Of a stretch of 43,535 nt of DNA, positions 16,159-23,475 are shown in pieces. Source of the DNA: a virus. The position numbers and the translations under genes were made by a program. Where the stretch lies: positions 1 to 43,535 of IMG/VR virus record IMGVR_UViG_3300031565_000096; one strand, 5' to 3'. Under the pieces are notes generated by a model. It made no database searches, had not been told where the DNA came from, and worked only from the letters and a program-made list of their open reading frames with translations. Every line of letters begins with the position of its first letter. Positions within the stretch are counted from its first letter, which is position 1.

Positions 16159-16364
16159 AATATTACAAACTCCCCACCGTCTTCGACGCTTATTTCATAG
16201 CCATCCGTTATAGATGGGTTGAATCTTGAATAAGTATATCCTGAAGCAACGGTTTTGTTAAATTCGATATCATTTTTTGTATATGTTAAATCAGCATCAA
16301 TAATAGTCCCTAAATTTATTTCTTTCGGAACACCATTTGGCCCTGCCTGTAAAACTTTAGCCAT
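16155..16364 (-). CDS. Small beta-rich protein, 69 aa
   Basis: The start shares bases with the upstream stop (TAATG) and its end overlaps the fibre start (ATGA), so it is tightly coupled to both neighbours. The sequence MAKVLQAGPNGVPKEINLGT followed by alternating polar and hydrophobic residues suggests a small beta fold. It is probably a minor virion or fibre-attachment protein; no family is recognised. Confidence 0.6.
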   Translation of the reverse strand: MAKVLQAGPNGVPKEINLGTIIDADLTYTKNDIEFNKTVASGYTYSRFNPSITDGYEISVEDGGEFVIL

Positions 16365-16768
16365 TATATCAACTCCATAGCTTGTTTGAGACTAACAAAT
16401 ATTTCTGTGGTGCTAACTGCAAATCCTATTTGCTGCACTATCCCTGCACCTGTAGGTACTGTCTGAGTCGTTGTGCCGTCTGCTTTTACAAACACAGGAT
16501 CACCAACTGCTAACCCTGAATAACTTCCAACGATGCCGACGAAGATCACCTCTACTGTAATAGTAGTGGGTTTTGAATAAGCTACGCCGAATATCCCATT
16601 AGGGATTTCACTCGCCGCATTACTTGTTATCTCCTCAACAAAGTTGACTCCAGTTAGTTTAAGTAAATCACCAACCGCTGTACCAGAAACAGTATCCATT
16701 AACTGGATAAGTTTTGGTACAGATAATACTGTTTCGGCTATACCAAATTTTATACCAATTTTGGCCAT
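16364..16768 (-). CDS. Beta-rich virion protein, 134 aa
   Basis: The C-terminal half has the pattern LAVGDPVFVKADGTTTQTVP, then AGIVQQIGFAVSTTEIFVSL. This small beta-barrel layout is common in capsid cement, head fibre and tail-associated proteins. Both ends are coupled by TAATG overlaps. It is likely a structural protein of the head or fibre base. The exact location in the particle cannot be deduced. Confidence 0.6.
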   Translation of the reverse strand: MAKIGIKFGIAETVLSVPKLIQLMDTVSGTAVGDLLKLTGVNFVEEITSNAASEIPNGIFGVAYSKPTTITVEVIFVGIVGSYSGLAVGDPVFVKADGTTTQTVPTGAGIVQQIGFAVSTTEIFVSLKQAMELI

Positions 16769-17067
16769 TACTCATCCATTAGATACTCTACCCTCACATT
16801 TTGAGTAGCAGTACCTATCACATAAATTTTAGATAAATCAAATAATGTAAGTGTTCCTCTAGCCATTGGCCTTGATTCTTTTTCATTACTTTCTCCTGCC
16901 TGTATAAACATACCGGTAGTTGCACTTACAGTAGAATCTCCTGTATAAATATCGTCATTTCCTATTTCGTTTCTAACGGCAAATGCCTGTGTATAAATTT
17001 TAGAAGTAGACAATGGCTGAGCTGAACCAGTTAGAGTTAATCTAAATGTTTTCAGCAATGTTGCCAT
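16768..17067 (-). CDS. Beta-rich virion protein, 99 aa
   Basis: The sequence alternates short beta strands and contains FIQAGESNEKESRPMARGTL and LFDLSKIYVIGT near its end, closing with VRVEYLMDE. That strand order is similar in general style to the 102-aa protein at 20445-20753 (LKDMWIDSS...LSILYF), which suggests two small virion proteins of one structural class. Function beyond virion structure is not assignable. Confidence 0.6.
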   Translation of the reverse strand: MATLLKTFRLTLTGSAQPLSTSKIYTQAFAVRNEIGNDDIYTGDSTVSATTGMFIQAGESNEKESRPMARGTLTLFDLSKIYVIGTATQNVRVEYLMDE

Positions 17068-17068
17068 A

Positions 17069-17182
17069 TTATAACCCCAGTACTTCTAAGATAGCCATAA
17101 CAGCCGTTTTTACTTTAGCTATTTCTGGATTATGTTCCATCATCTTCATGAATCTGAAAGCGGCCTTTGATTTTACTGGCAT
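17069..17182 (-). CDS. MPxKSK-motif microprotein, 37 aa
   Basis: AAGGAA lies before ATG 17182. The product MPVKSKAAFRFMKMMEHNPE is followed by IAKVKTAVMAILEVLGL. It shares the MPxKSK opening and the following M...NPExAK pattern with the 52-aa protein at 13411-13569, so the two are probably distant paralogues. The function of this microprotein group is not known. Its end lies two bases from the next start. Confidence 0.6.
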   Translation of the reverse strand: MPVKSKAAFRFMKMMEHNPEIAKVKTAVMAILEVLGL

Positions 17183-17193
17183 TGTTTATTCCT

Positions 17194-19800
17194 TTATAAT
17201 TCGTAAGCTATTAATTTGGTATTTTTAAAAGCCACAGTTCCACCTAAACCACCCTGTGCCCAAACCTCTACCTTATATGTATATGTACCAGCTGTAGGTA
17301 TATCCATAGTATTAACTACGGATGTTGTGGTAGTTAGTATTTTTAGTGTCGATGTACTATCATTTGAATTTTCTCTAGCATAAAAGACTACCGTAGCATC
17401 TCTTAATATTCTTGACCAAAACTGGACTAATGCTGATGCTGATGTTTGGGTACTAGAGTAATCATTAAATGATGTTGTTCCATCATGAATACATTTAACA
17501 ACTACAGGTCTTCCCGTTGTTGTAATTGTAACACTTAGATTTGTTACCTGTGTTCCTGATGCTGTTACTGTTGTTGTATAGCTACCAGAACTAGAACTTA
17601 TTTGATAATTTAATGTTGGAGCTGCTGGTGTAGACCATGTAGGCGCACCTGCACCTCCACTAGTCAAATACTGACCACTTGTTCCTGCTGCCGACACTTC
17701 CATTGAATCAGCATCAGTATAAACAACGCCACCAGCCACAGCGGTAAGAGCCTTCGCTGTTCCACCGTTAGCTAATGCAACTATTCCTGTTACGTTAGCA
17801 GATGTGCCTGTAGTGTTCTGATTTAGAGTGGGAATAGCAGCCCAAGCTCCTGATCCATCTACGTTAGTTGATGTCCATACGTAACCAGGTGTTGCTGTAG
17901 ATGCATCTTGTAATTTTATTTTACCTCTAGATACACCTGTGCCTGTATTTAAAACAATATTACCAGAAGTCCCAGATACTGAGTCTCCAGTGGTTAATTC
18001 TATAGGCCCAGATGTAATATTCTGAGTTGATCCGGTTATTAATCTTATTAATCCTGAATTACCACCAGTTGCAGATGCGGAGCCTGTAGATATAGTAACC
18101 CTACCTGTAAAAGTGTCTGTGGTATTTCCAGAACCCAAAACAACGTTACCTGTTCCACCTCCTGAGGAGGAAGCTCCCGACAAAATTGTTACAAGTCCTG
18201 TGGCTCCTGTGGTAGATGTTCCTGATTTTACGTTTACTGCACCTGATACACCGGCAGCGCCAGAAGCATCTCCTGAGCCTACGGTTACAACCCCAGATTG
18301 TCCTGTTGATACTGCTCCTGTTTGGAGGAATGAATTAGCACTTGTTCCTGATGTTTCTGAAGCCGTTGTAACGGTGTTGGTTGTTTTAGAGGTAGAGATT
18401 ATAGAACCAACTGTTGAGGTAGAAGATATGCTGTGTGCATCTAAAGTTATTGATCCTCTAGTACCGCTACTTGTTCCTGTATTTAATATAATGTGACCTG
18501 AATCACCTAATGCGTTTCCTGTAATAATATCTATACGACCAGAAGCTCCTGACGACGAAGCTCCAGTTCTTAGTTGAGCTAACCCTGATCCACTATTAGC
18601 CGCTCCTGTGAATAAATCTAGTTCCCCGCTTCCGGTAGATCCGACTCCAGTTCCCACTTCAGTATTACCGGAAGATCCAGATGTTGCTTCACCTGAAGCT
18701 AAACTTACTACGCCAGTGTCTCCAGCTACCGTACTATTTCCACTCTTTATTGATACTTCACTAGAGGTAGATGTTGAATCACTTGTTTTAATAGTTGTTA
18801 TTCCACTTGATTCTAACTCTAAACCGTTATCATAACTCGATAAGAATGTCTTTCCATCCGTTAGTAGATAACCTCCACCTCCGGTTAATCCGGTTATACC
18901 TAGTGGAGTAATATTTAAAGCTCCTCTAGCTAGAGTAGTAGTAGCTGTATTTCCAGTTTGTGGAGAACCATCAAATAATCCATAAACGTCCCCACCAACT
19001 GTAAACGTAGACCCGCCTGTGTCGTTAGGATTAGCTTTAATGTTATAAATATGAACTCTTGTTACTGAGAAAGTATTTCCAACACTAAATGTTGGAATAG
19101 AGAAACTATTTAAAAATGTAACAGTCCCTGCGCTAATAGTTTCTATTAATGTTTTTCTTCCGCTACAACCACCAGATGTGAATGTGATTGTATCACCGAC
19201 CACACAACCTGCAGCAGTCAAATCAGTTGTTGCAATAAATTCAGTGGTGCTTGTTTTAGTTAAAATAGTATCGCTAGCTACAATAGTAGAATCAGCGTCT
19301 TCACCATATCCTACAAATAAATCACCTTTAATATTTGTTAAGCCAGCTGCTGTAGCGGGAGCCGACTTGAAGTTCATATTTTTCTGAACCCAGCAGTCCC
19401 CATTAACAGTTAAATCATGTCCTGCTGTATTTGTTAAAATACCATCAACCTTCAAATATCCATGAACCGTTACGTTAGCCCCTAAGGAAGCATCACCTTG
19501 AACTAAAACGTCTCCATCATATGTTCCAGAGAGTGCAGTGGCATCTGGTAGAATGGTTAATCCTTTGATTGTTTCAATCTTATTGTACAAAGCATTCTGT
19601 GATGGAGCCAACAAAGATCCGCTCCAACCTGCTCCGTAAACCGCGTCTGAAACTCCGGTGAATTCAACCCAGTCGGCTACAGTAGCGGTTCCTTTAGAAA
19701 ACCATTGCTTGTTTGTCGCAGTATTAATCCAGTGTTGTCCTACAACTAATGGTGCCGCTGATGGATCTACTATCGCTTTTATAACGTGAATTGTACTCAT
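17194..19800 (-). CDS. Long tail-fibre protein with beta repeats and AYEL tip
   Basis: At 868 residues this is the longest protein. Regions in order: an N-terminal domain with GQHWINTATNKQWFSKGTAT; a VYGAGWSGSLLAPSQNALYN module (54-73) shared with the 683-aa fibre; a middle region to about 340; a low-complexity beta region (about 340-630) of 14-15-residue units with the core SGxxxxxTG; a GGT-type linker (VALANGGTAKAL, about 674-685); and a C-terminal domain (about 730-868) related to the end of the 264-aa protein. The units probably stack as a beta-solenoid or triple-helix shaft. It is a strong receptor-binding candidate. Confidence 0.75.
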   Translation of the reverse strand: MSTIHVIKAIVDPSAAPLVVGQHWINTATNKQWFSKGTATVADWVEFTGVSDAVYGAGWSGSLLAPSQNALYNKIETIKGLTILPDATALSGTYDGDVLVQGDASLGANVTVHGYLKVDGILTNTAGHDLTVNGDCWVQKNMNFKSAPATAAGLTNIKGDLFVGYGEDADSTIVASDTILTKTSTTEFIATTDLTAAGCVVGDTITFTSGGCSGRKTLIETISAGTVTFLNSFSIPTFSVGNTFSVTRVHIYNIKANPNDTGGSTFTVGGDVYGLFDGSPQTGNTATTTLARGALNITPLGITGLTGGGGYLLTDGKTFLSSYDNGLELESSGITTIKTSDSTSTSSEVSIKSGNSTVAGDTGVVSLASGEATSGSSGNTEVGTGVGSTGSGELDLFTGAANSGSGLAQLRTGASSSGASGRIDIITGNALGDSGHIILNTGTSSGTRGSITLDAHSISSTSTVGSIISTSKTTNTVTTASETSGTSANSFLQTGAVSTGQSGVVTVGSGDASGAAGVSGAVNVKSGTSTTGATGLVTILSGASSSGGGTGNVVLGSGNTTDTFTGRVTISTGSASATGGNSGLIRLITGSTQNITSGPIELTTGDSVSGTSGNIVLNTGTGVSRGKIKLQDASTATPGYVWTSTNVDGSGAWAAIPTLNQNTTGTSANVTGIVALANGGTAKALTAVAGGVVYTDADSMEVSAAGTSGQYLTSGGAGAPTWSTPAAPTLNYQISSSSGSYTTTVTASGTQVTNLSVTITTTGRPVVVKCIHDGTTSFNDYSSTQTSASALVQFWSRILRDATVVFYARENSNDSTSTLKILTTTTSVVNTMDIPTAGTYTYKVEVWAQGGLGGTVAFKNTKLIAYEL

Positions 19801-19955
19801 ACTGTAACCTCTGTAAGAACGTCACCGAGATCATCGGTTAGTTGTGTAAAAACAGCTCCATCTTGGAATAACAAATCATTGATTAATGGAACAACAGTTG
19901 AAACAACTCCAAATATTGTTTGAAAAATTGCTCTTCTAGTTCCAAAAAATCTCAT
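19797..19955 (-). CDS. Small protein, 52 aa
   Basis: AGGATT lies upstream of ATG 19955, and the stop overlaps the fibre start as ATGA. The product MRFFGTRRAIFQTIFGVVST continues with a hydrophobic/polar stretch VVPLINDLLFQDG and ends in acidic and beta-branched residues (DLGDVLTEVTV). It may have one weak hydrophobic segment. It is coupled to the long fibre gene; function unknown. Confidence 0.6.
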   Translation of the reverse strand: MRFFGTRRAIFQTIFGVVSTVVPLINDLLFQDGAVFTQLTDDLGDVLTEVTV

Positions 19956-19958
19956 ATA

Positions 19959-20444
19959 TTAATCCTGCATTATCCCTAATTGAATAACTAAATCTGAAGT
20001 TGTTCCATATGTTGGTGATCCACCAGCCAACACAACCATATAAATATTTCTCTTTAATGAAATATCTTTATTTGGTTCTTTATTATCCAATACCAATCCG
20101 TTTCCATTAATTGTAGCCACTGAATTATTTGCTAGGTCTACATAATCAGTTGTATCAACTGCGACTTTGCCTAAGCACTTATCCATTTCAACATCTGAAA
20201 TATCTAATGGAGCATTGTCTGAACTTACTAGTGTAGGAAGAGCGGAGAAGAACAATAAAGTTAAGATAGAATTCTGTTTTGCTTTATCAACAATAGTAAC
20301 ATGAGAAAGAACTCCTGTTCCTCCGTTATCACATACAGCGTTTGCTATTGTATTCAATGATCCAACTTGATCGCCTGATGCATATATATTTGTATCAATT
20401 ATTGGTGTGACTGTGAATGTACCACTAAGGGTTCTTGCTAACAT
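19959..20444 (-). CDS. Virion structural protein, 161 aa
   Basis: GGAGG precedes ATG 20444. The order of segments (TPIIDTNIYASGDQVGSL, then SHVTIVDKAKQNSILTLLFF, then DNAPLDISDVEMDKCLGKV) matches a common small phage structural protein pattern found downstream of coat genes. It is beta-rich and soluble. It probably belongs to the head or head-tail region. The precise role is unknown. Confidence 0.65.
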   Translation of the reverse strand: MLARTLSGTFTVTPIIDTNIYASGDQVGSLNTIANAVCDNGGTGVLSHVTIVDKAKQNSILTLLFFSALPTLVSSDNAPLDISDVEMDKCLGKVAVDTTDYVDLANNSVATINGNGLVLDNKEPNKDISLKRNIYMVVLAGGSPTYGTTSDLVIQLGIMQD

Positions 20445-20753
20445 TTATGCCTCCGAAAAGTAAAGGATTGATAGTTTCTCTCCGTTTACTGAAGAATCAA
20501 TCCACATATCTTTTAAATTGAAGAAATCATCTCGGCCACCGATTTCAATGTCTCCTAAAACGAGAGGTGGTGCGCCTACTTTTAATTGTAAACCAACTGT
20601 GGACGAAACATTGGATGTTCCCAAGAATATATGTCCTGTGTTTGCAGCGTGACCTGCTATAATAACTTTTTTAACTAATAAATCAGTTGTAGAAACCTGT
20701 ACACGCGTTCCTGCTGTCGTTACCGTTACGTTTAATGTGTGAAACGCTGCCAT
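20445..20753 (-). CDS. Small virion beta protein, 102 aa
   Basis: AGGAGG lies just before ATG 20753 and directly after the U-tract of a terminator. The protein has strands TAGTRVQVST, LLVKKVIIAGHAANTGHIFL and LKDMWIDSSVNGEKLSILYF, a layout common in small phage head or tail proteins. Its stop touches the next start (TAAATG). It begins the fibre part of the late region after the terminator. Confidence 0.65.
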   Translation of the reverse strand: MAAFHTLNVTVTTAGTRVQVSTTDLLVKKVIIAGHAANTGHIFLGTSNVSSTVGLQLKVGAPPLVLGDIEIGGRDDFFNLKDMWIDSSVNGEKLSILYFSEA

Positions 20754-20763
20754 AATTCCTCCT

Positions 20764-20793
20764 AAAAAATAGTGGGGGTTTTATCCCCCACCA
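20764..20793 (-). terminator. Intrinsic terminator after the 107-aa virion gene
   Basis: Read on the minus strand, a stem GTGGGGG / CCCCCAC with a six-base loop (ATAAAA) is followed after two bases by TTTTTT. The stem can extend by two further pairs including one wobble. It lies between the 107-aa gene and the next gene, whose ribosome site starts right after the T-run. It should stop part of the transcripts coming from the capsid genes. Confidence 0.85.
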
Positions 20794-20798
20794 CTAAA

Positions 20799-21122
20799 CT
20801 AAGTAGCCGCTTTTAAAACTTGAACAACAACAACTGCACCAGCGCCTGGGTCAGCTGACCAAACACATGTCAATGCATTTGCGGCCAAAGTTGTATATCC
20901 AAGAAGGGGCAAGCTGTTTGCACCTTGTGTTTTTTGTGTAACAGAAAGAATGGTATCTGCAGCCGCTAGTCCTGTAAGAACCATAGCTTCTGTTGCAGCT
21001 CCACCAGCTCCTGCAGAAGATGTATAAACTTGAAGATTTAACTTATCTCCGAGTTTAACATCAGCGTGCAGTTTACCATCTAAGTGGTTTAGCTTGTAAA
21101 CTTCATCTACTGAAATTGCCAT
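20799..21122 (-). CDS. Small virion protein, possible decoration protein
   Basis: A strong AAGGAG precedes ATG 21122. The 107 residues are Ala/Gly/Val-rich and beta-like (AAADTILSVTQKTQG, LPLLGYTTLAANALTCVW, GAVVVVQVL). It lies directly downstream of the major capsid gene between two terminators, which implies separate control of its dose. Capsid decoration proteins often occupy this position, but no decoration family is recognised by sequence. Confidence 0.65.
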   Translation of the reverse strand: MAISVDEVYKLNHLDGKLHADVKLGDKLNLQVYTSSAGAGGAATEAMVLTGLAAADTILSVTQKTQGANSLPLLGYTTLAANALTCVWSADPGAGAVVVVQVLKAAT

Positions 21123-21133
21123 ATTTACTCCTT

Positions 21134-21165
21134 AAAAGTGGGAGGCTACCCGAAGGCAGCCCCCC
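21134..21165 (-). terminator. Intrinsic terminator after the major capsid gene
   Basis: On the minus strand an 11-pair GC-rich stem (GGGGGGCTGCC with GGTAGCCTCCC, two G-T wobbles) closes on a TTCG tetraloop and is followed by ACTTTT. The UUCG loop is unusually stable. The U-run is short, so read-through is probable, giving high coat mRNA and lower downstream levels. The next gene's AAGGAG follows immediately. Confidence 0.8.
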
Positions 21166-21171
21166 TGTTAA

Positions 21172-22440
21172 TTAGAATCCAGTGCTAGGAATGCTGTGAA
21201 GAATTCCGCAGTTGGCTGGTTTGGTGTACATCATTTCCCCGAAGAGAGAGAAGTCTACCAAATATTGGTATCCGGTTGTCGCTCTGATTTCGTAGAAAGA
21301 TTTTCCATCTGGTGCTACTCGTTTACGGAACATACCGTTCGACATAAACTTCATTGCAGACCAATCGATGTAGGCAATGATATCATTGTCCCATTCTTGG
21401 ATAGCTACAACTTTGAGTGAACCCTTGATGGAACCGATTTCGATCTCATCCCAGCCGTACTCAGAAGCGTTACGTTGACCAGCAGTTACTTTAAAACCAC
21501 CCTTTTGTGTTTCGATCAGTTTCATGATCGCGCCAAGGTGACCAAAGGAACACATAATGGTTTTAGCATTACCGCGTGCTCGTTTTCGTACGTTGACATA
21601 ACCATCGAACAGTTTATCGAGAATATTGGCAGGTGTGATTGAACTTCCGTCAATGTTAACTGCTTGCAAGTGGGGGTAAGCCAACTTGGTTTGGCCGTGT
21701 AGGGTAGCTGAACCACCGTTTGCTGAACTCAAGAGAGCAGAGCGAATGGAGGTAAAGGAAGTGGATTGTGAACCAGGGTGGAAGAACTTAGCCGCGTTTG
21801 CAATTGCATATGCAGACAAGTTGGCAGCAGCTCCGCCGAATCGGTCAGTAGCATCAATGGTAAGAGTTACCAAATCGTTACTAACGTCGATAGCAGTTAC
21901 GAAGCAAGTTTGTGGAACAGAGTTATCGTCATCCAAAACTACTTCCATACCGAGTTCAAAACGGTCGATTTTGTCTACAGTGAAGATACCGGAAGCAGCA
22001 GAGGCTTCAGCGGTTACTGTAGCGAAATGAGGGCCAGATCCAAGGTTAACAGAAGTTGCGCACTTCATGTAATCCATGAAATCTTCCAATTGATCAGGAA
22101 GAACCTTCAAAAAGGAATCTTCGGTGATACGGCCAGAGTGATCATAAAGATCGCGTTGGTCGAACGCCATAGTTCCCCACAGTTCAACATAGTCCGTGAT
22201 TTGACCACGAACGTATTTGTTCTTGTGGATACCTTGAGAAGCAGTGTGATCAGGAAGTGAACCAAAGCTGATTTGTGTAGCTTGGTTACCACGGAAAGGA
22301 ACAGGAATAGTTCCGCCTTTCCAGCTGTCATCTTTTTCTACGTTCATGAGAATATAATCTCGTTTCAAAAGTTCTGTTTTTAGCATTTTATTAGTTACAT
22401 ACTCGTTTAGCATGTTACTAAAGTTGCGATTCGTTGCCAT
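21172..22440 (-). CDS. Major capsid protein
   Basis: The 422-residue protein sits directly after the scaffold gene and has a strong ribosome site (AAGGGGAC). Features include an N-terminal helix (NRNFSNMLNEYVTNKMLKTE), a beta segment with TIPVPFRGNQATQISFG, FDQRDLYDH and a C-terminal MMYTKPANCGILHSI. The order and length suit an HK97-fold coat protein of podovirus type. No N-terminal delta domain or protease gene is seen, so a separate scaffold is used instead of coat cleavage. A terminator follows it, as expected for an abundantly made protein. Confidence 0.8.
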   Translation of the reverse strand: MATNRNFSNMLNEYVTNKMLKTELLKRDYILMNVEKDDSWKGGTIPVPFRGNQATQISFGSLPDHTASQGIHKNKYVRGQITDYVELWGTMAFDQRDLYDHSGRITEDSFLKVLPDQLEDFMDYMKCATSVNLGSGPHFATVTAEASAASGIFTVDKIDRFELGMEVVLDDDNSVPQTCFVTAIDVSNDLVTLTIDATDRFGGAAANLSAYAIANAAKFFHPGSQSTSFTSIRSALLSSANGGSATLHGQTKLAYPHLQAVNIDGSSITPANILDKLFDGYVNVRKRARGNAKTIMCSFGHLGAIMKLIETQKGGFKVTAGQRNASEYGWDEIEIGSIKGSLKVVAIQEWDNDIIAYIDWSAMKFMSNGMFRKRVAPDGKSFYEIRATTGYQYLVDFSLFGEMMYTKPANCGILHSIPSTGF

Positions 22441-22454
22441 TTAGTTGTCCCCTT

Positions 22455-23426
22455 TTATCTTCTCGACTGAGCTAATTTCTTCAAGTCCGAGATAGAGTTA
22501 ATTTGTTGTTTACCTGGTGCTGCTGCTCCTGCCCTGACATTAGGAATTACTTTAGGCTTAGGTTGGCTCGTTCCCGAACTCATTCCTTTTTCGTAAATAG
22601 GTTTTGCGCGATTAACTATCTGTTGTACTGCTTCCGCAGCCGATATATCGCGTTTATTTACGGCCCATTCATATTTCCCCAGTTTCACTATTTCATCCCT
22701 GAATGCACCAGTGCCATACAAGGAATCATACCTTTCGGAGATTTTTTTAACATCATCTTTCCCAAGCTGCTGTTCGAGTTGGAAGGATCTTGCTTGAACC
22801 TCACCTTTAAACTCTCTCTCCTGAAACTGCCGGTTCTGTTGCTCCATCTGGCTTATGCGAGCACGGTTGTCCCTATCTCTATTGTAAAGGTCTTGTTGCT
22901 CTTTTGGAAGATCCATAAATTTTAATTTTTGCTCAACGACCTTAAAAAGCTGCTCATCGGATATATTAACGGTCTTTAGAAAGCCCTCTAAGTCATTTTC
23001 TTTCTGTTGGGCTAGGTTTCCGACCTGTTGATTTAGTGTTTCATAAGCAGGTGCGACCTGTTCATAGCTCTTTTGTAGCTCAGAATATCGCTCTTTATAC
23101 AAGGGTAGAGCCTCTGCTCTTTCCACGTAGTCTCTAACTGCCCTTTCTGATTCTTCAGATGTAATAAGTGATTTAAACATCTCAGGGATCTGTTTTTCTT
23201 CTCCCATAAATTTATAGGTAAGATTAGGAGAATATGGAACAATTTCTGATCCATCTTCCGCGTATTGCTTCTCTACTTCCTGCCCATCTTCATTTGTTTC
23301 ATGTGAAACATTTTGTTCAGGTGAATCGGCTGTTTCCTCCGATTCATTGGTAGTTTCCTCAGTTTCCTGAGAATCCATTATATCTTCTTGTATTTCTTCT
23401 AAGGGTTCTTGTGTTTGTTCGTCCAT
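22455..23426 (-). CDS. Scaffolding protein
   Basis: The 323-residue product has a strongly acidic, Glu/Gln/Ser/Thr-rich N-terminus (EEIQEDIMDSQETEETTNES), a long helical, Gln-rich middle with coiled-coil character (about 110-230), and a basic C-terminus ending in NSISDLKKLAQSRR. A charged helical protein with basic C-terminus encoded between portal and coat is the standard arrangement of podovirus scaffolds, whose basic end binds the coat. No protease motif is present. Confidence 0.8.
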   Translation of the reverse strand: MDEQTQEPLEEIQEDIMDSQETEETTNESEETADSPEQNVSHETNEDGQEVEKQYAEDGSEIVPYSPNLTYKFMGEEKQIPEMFKSLITSEESERAVRDYVERAEALPLYKERYSELQKSYEQVAPAYETLNQQVGNLAQQKENDLEGFLKTVNISDEQLFKVVEQKLKFMDLPKEQQDLYNRDRDNRARISQMEQQNRQFQEREFKGEVQARSFQLEQQLGKDDVKKISERYDSLYGTGAFRDEIVKLGKYEWAVNKRDISAAEAVQQIVNRAKPIYEKGMSSGTSQPKPKVIPNVRAGAAAPGKQQINSISDLKKLAQSRR

Positions 23427-23475
23427 ATTGATTTCCTTTCTAGTTATTCAGCTTGCTTGCCAAAAAACGTAAATC

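Noticed and set aside
17600-19400. Long open frames on the plus strand opposite the 868-aa fibre
   Set aside because: They are Pro/Val/Thr-rich mirror frames caused by the repetitive Gly/Ser/Thr codons of the fibre; none has a ribosome site or recognisable domain.
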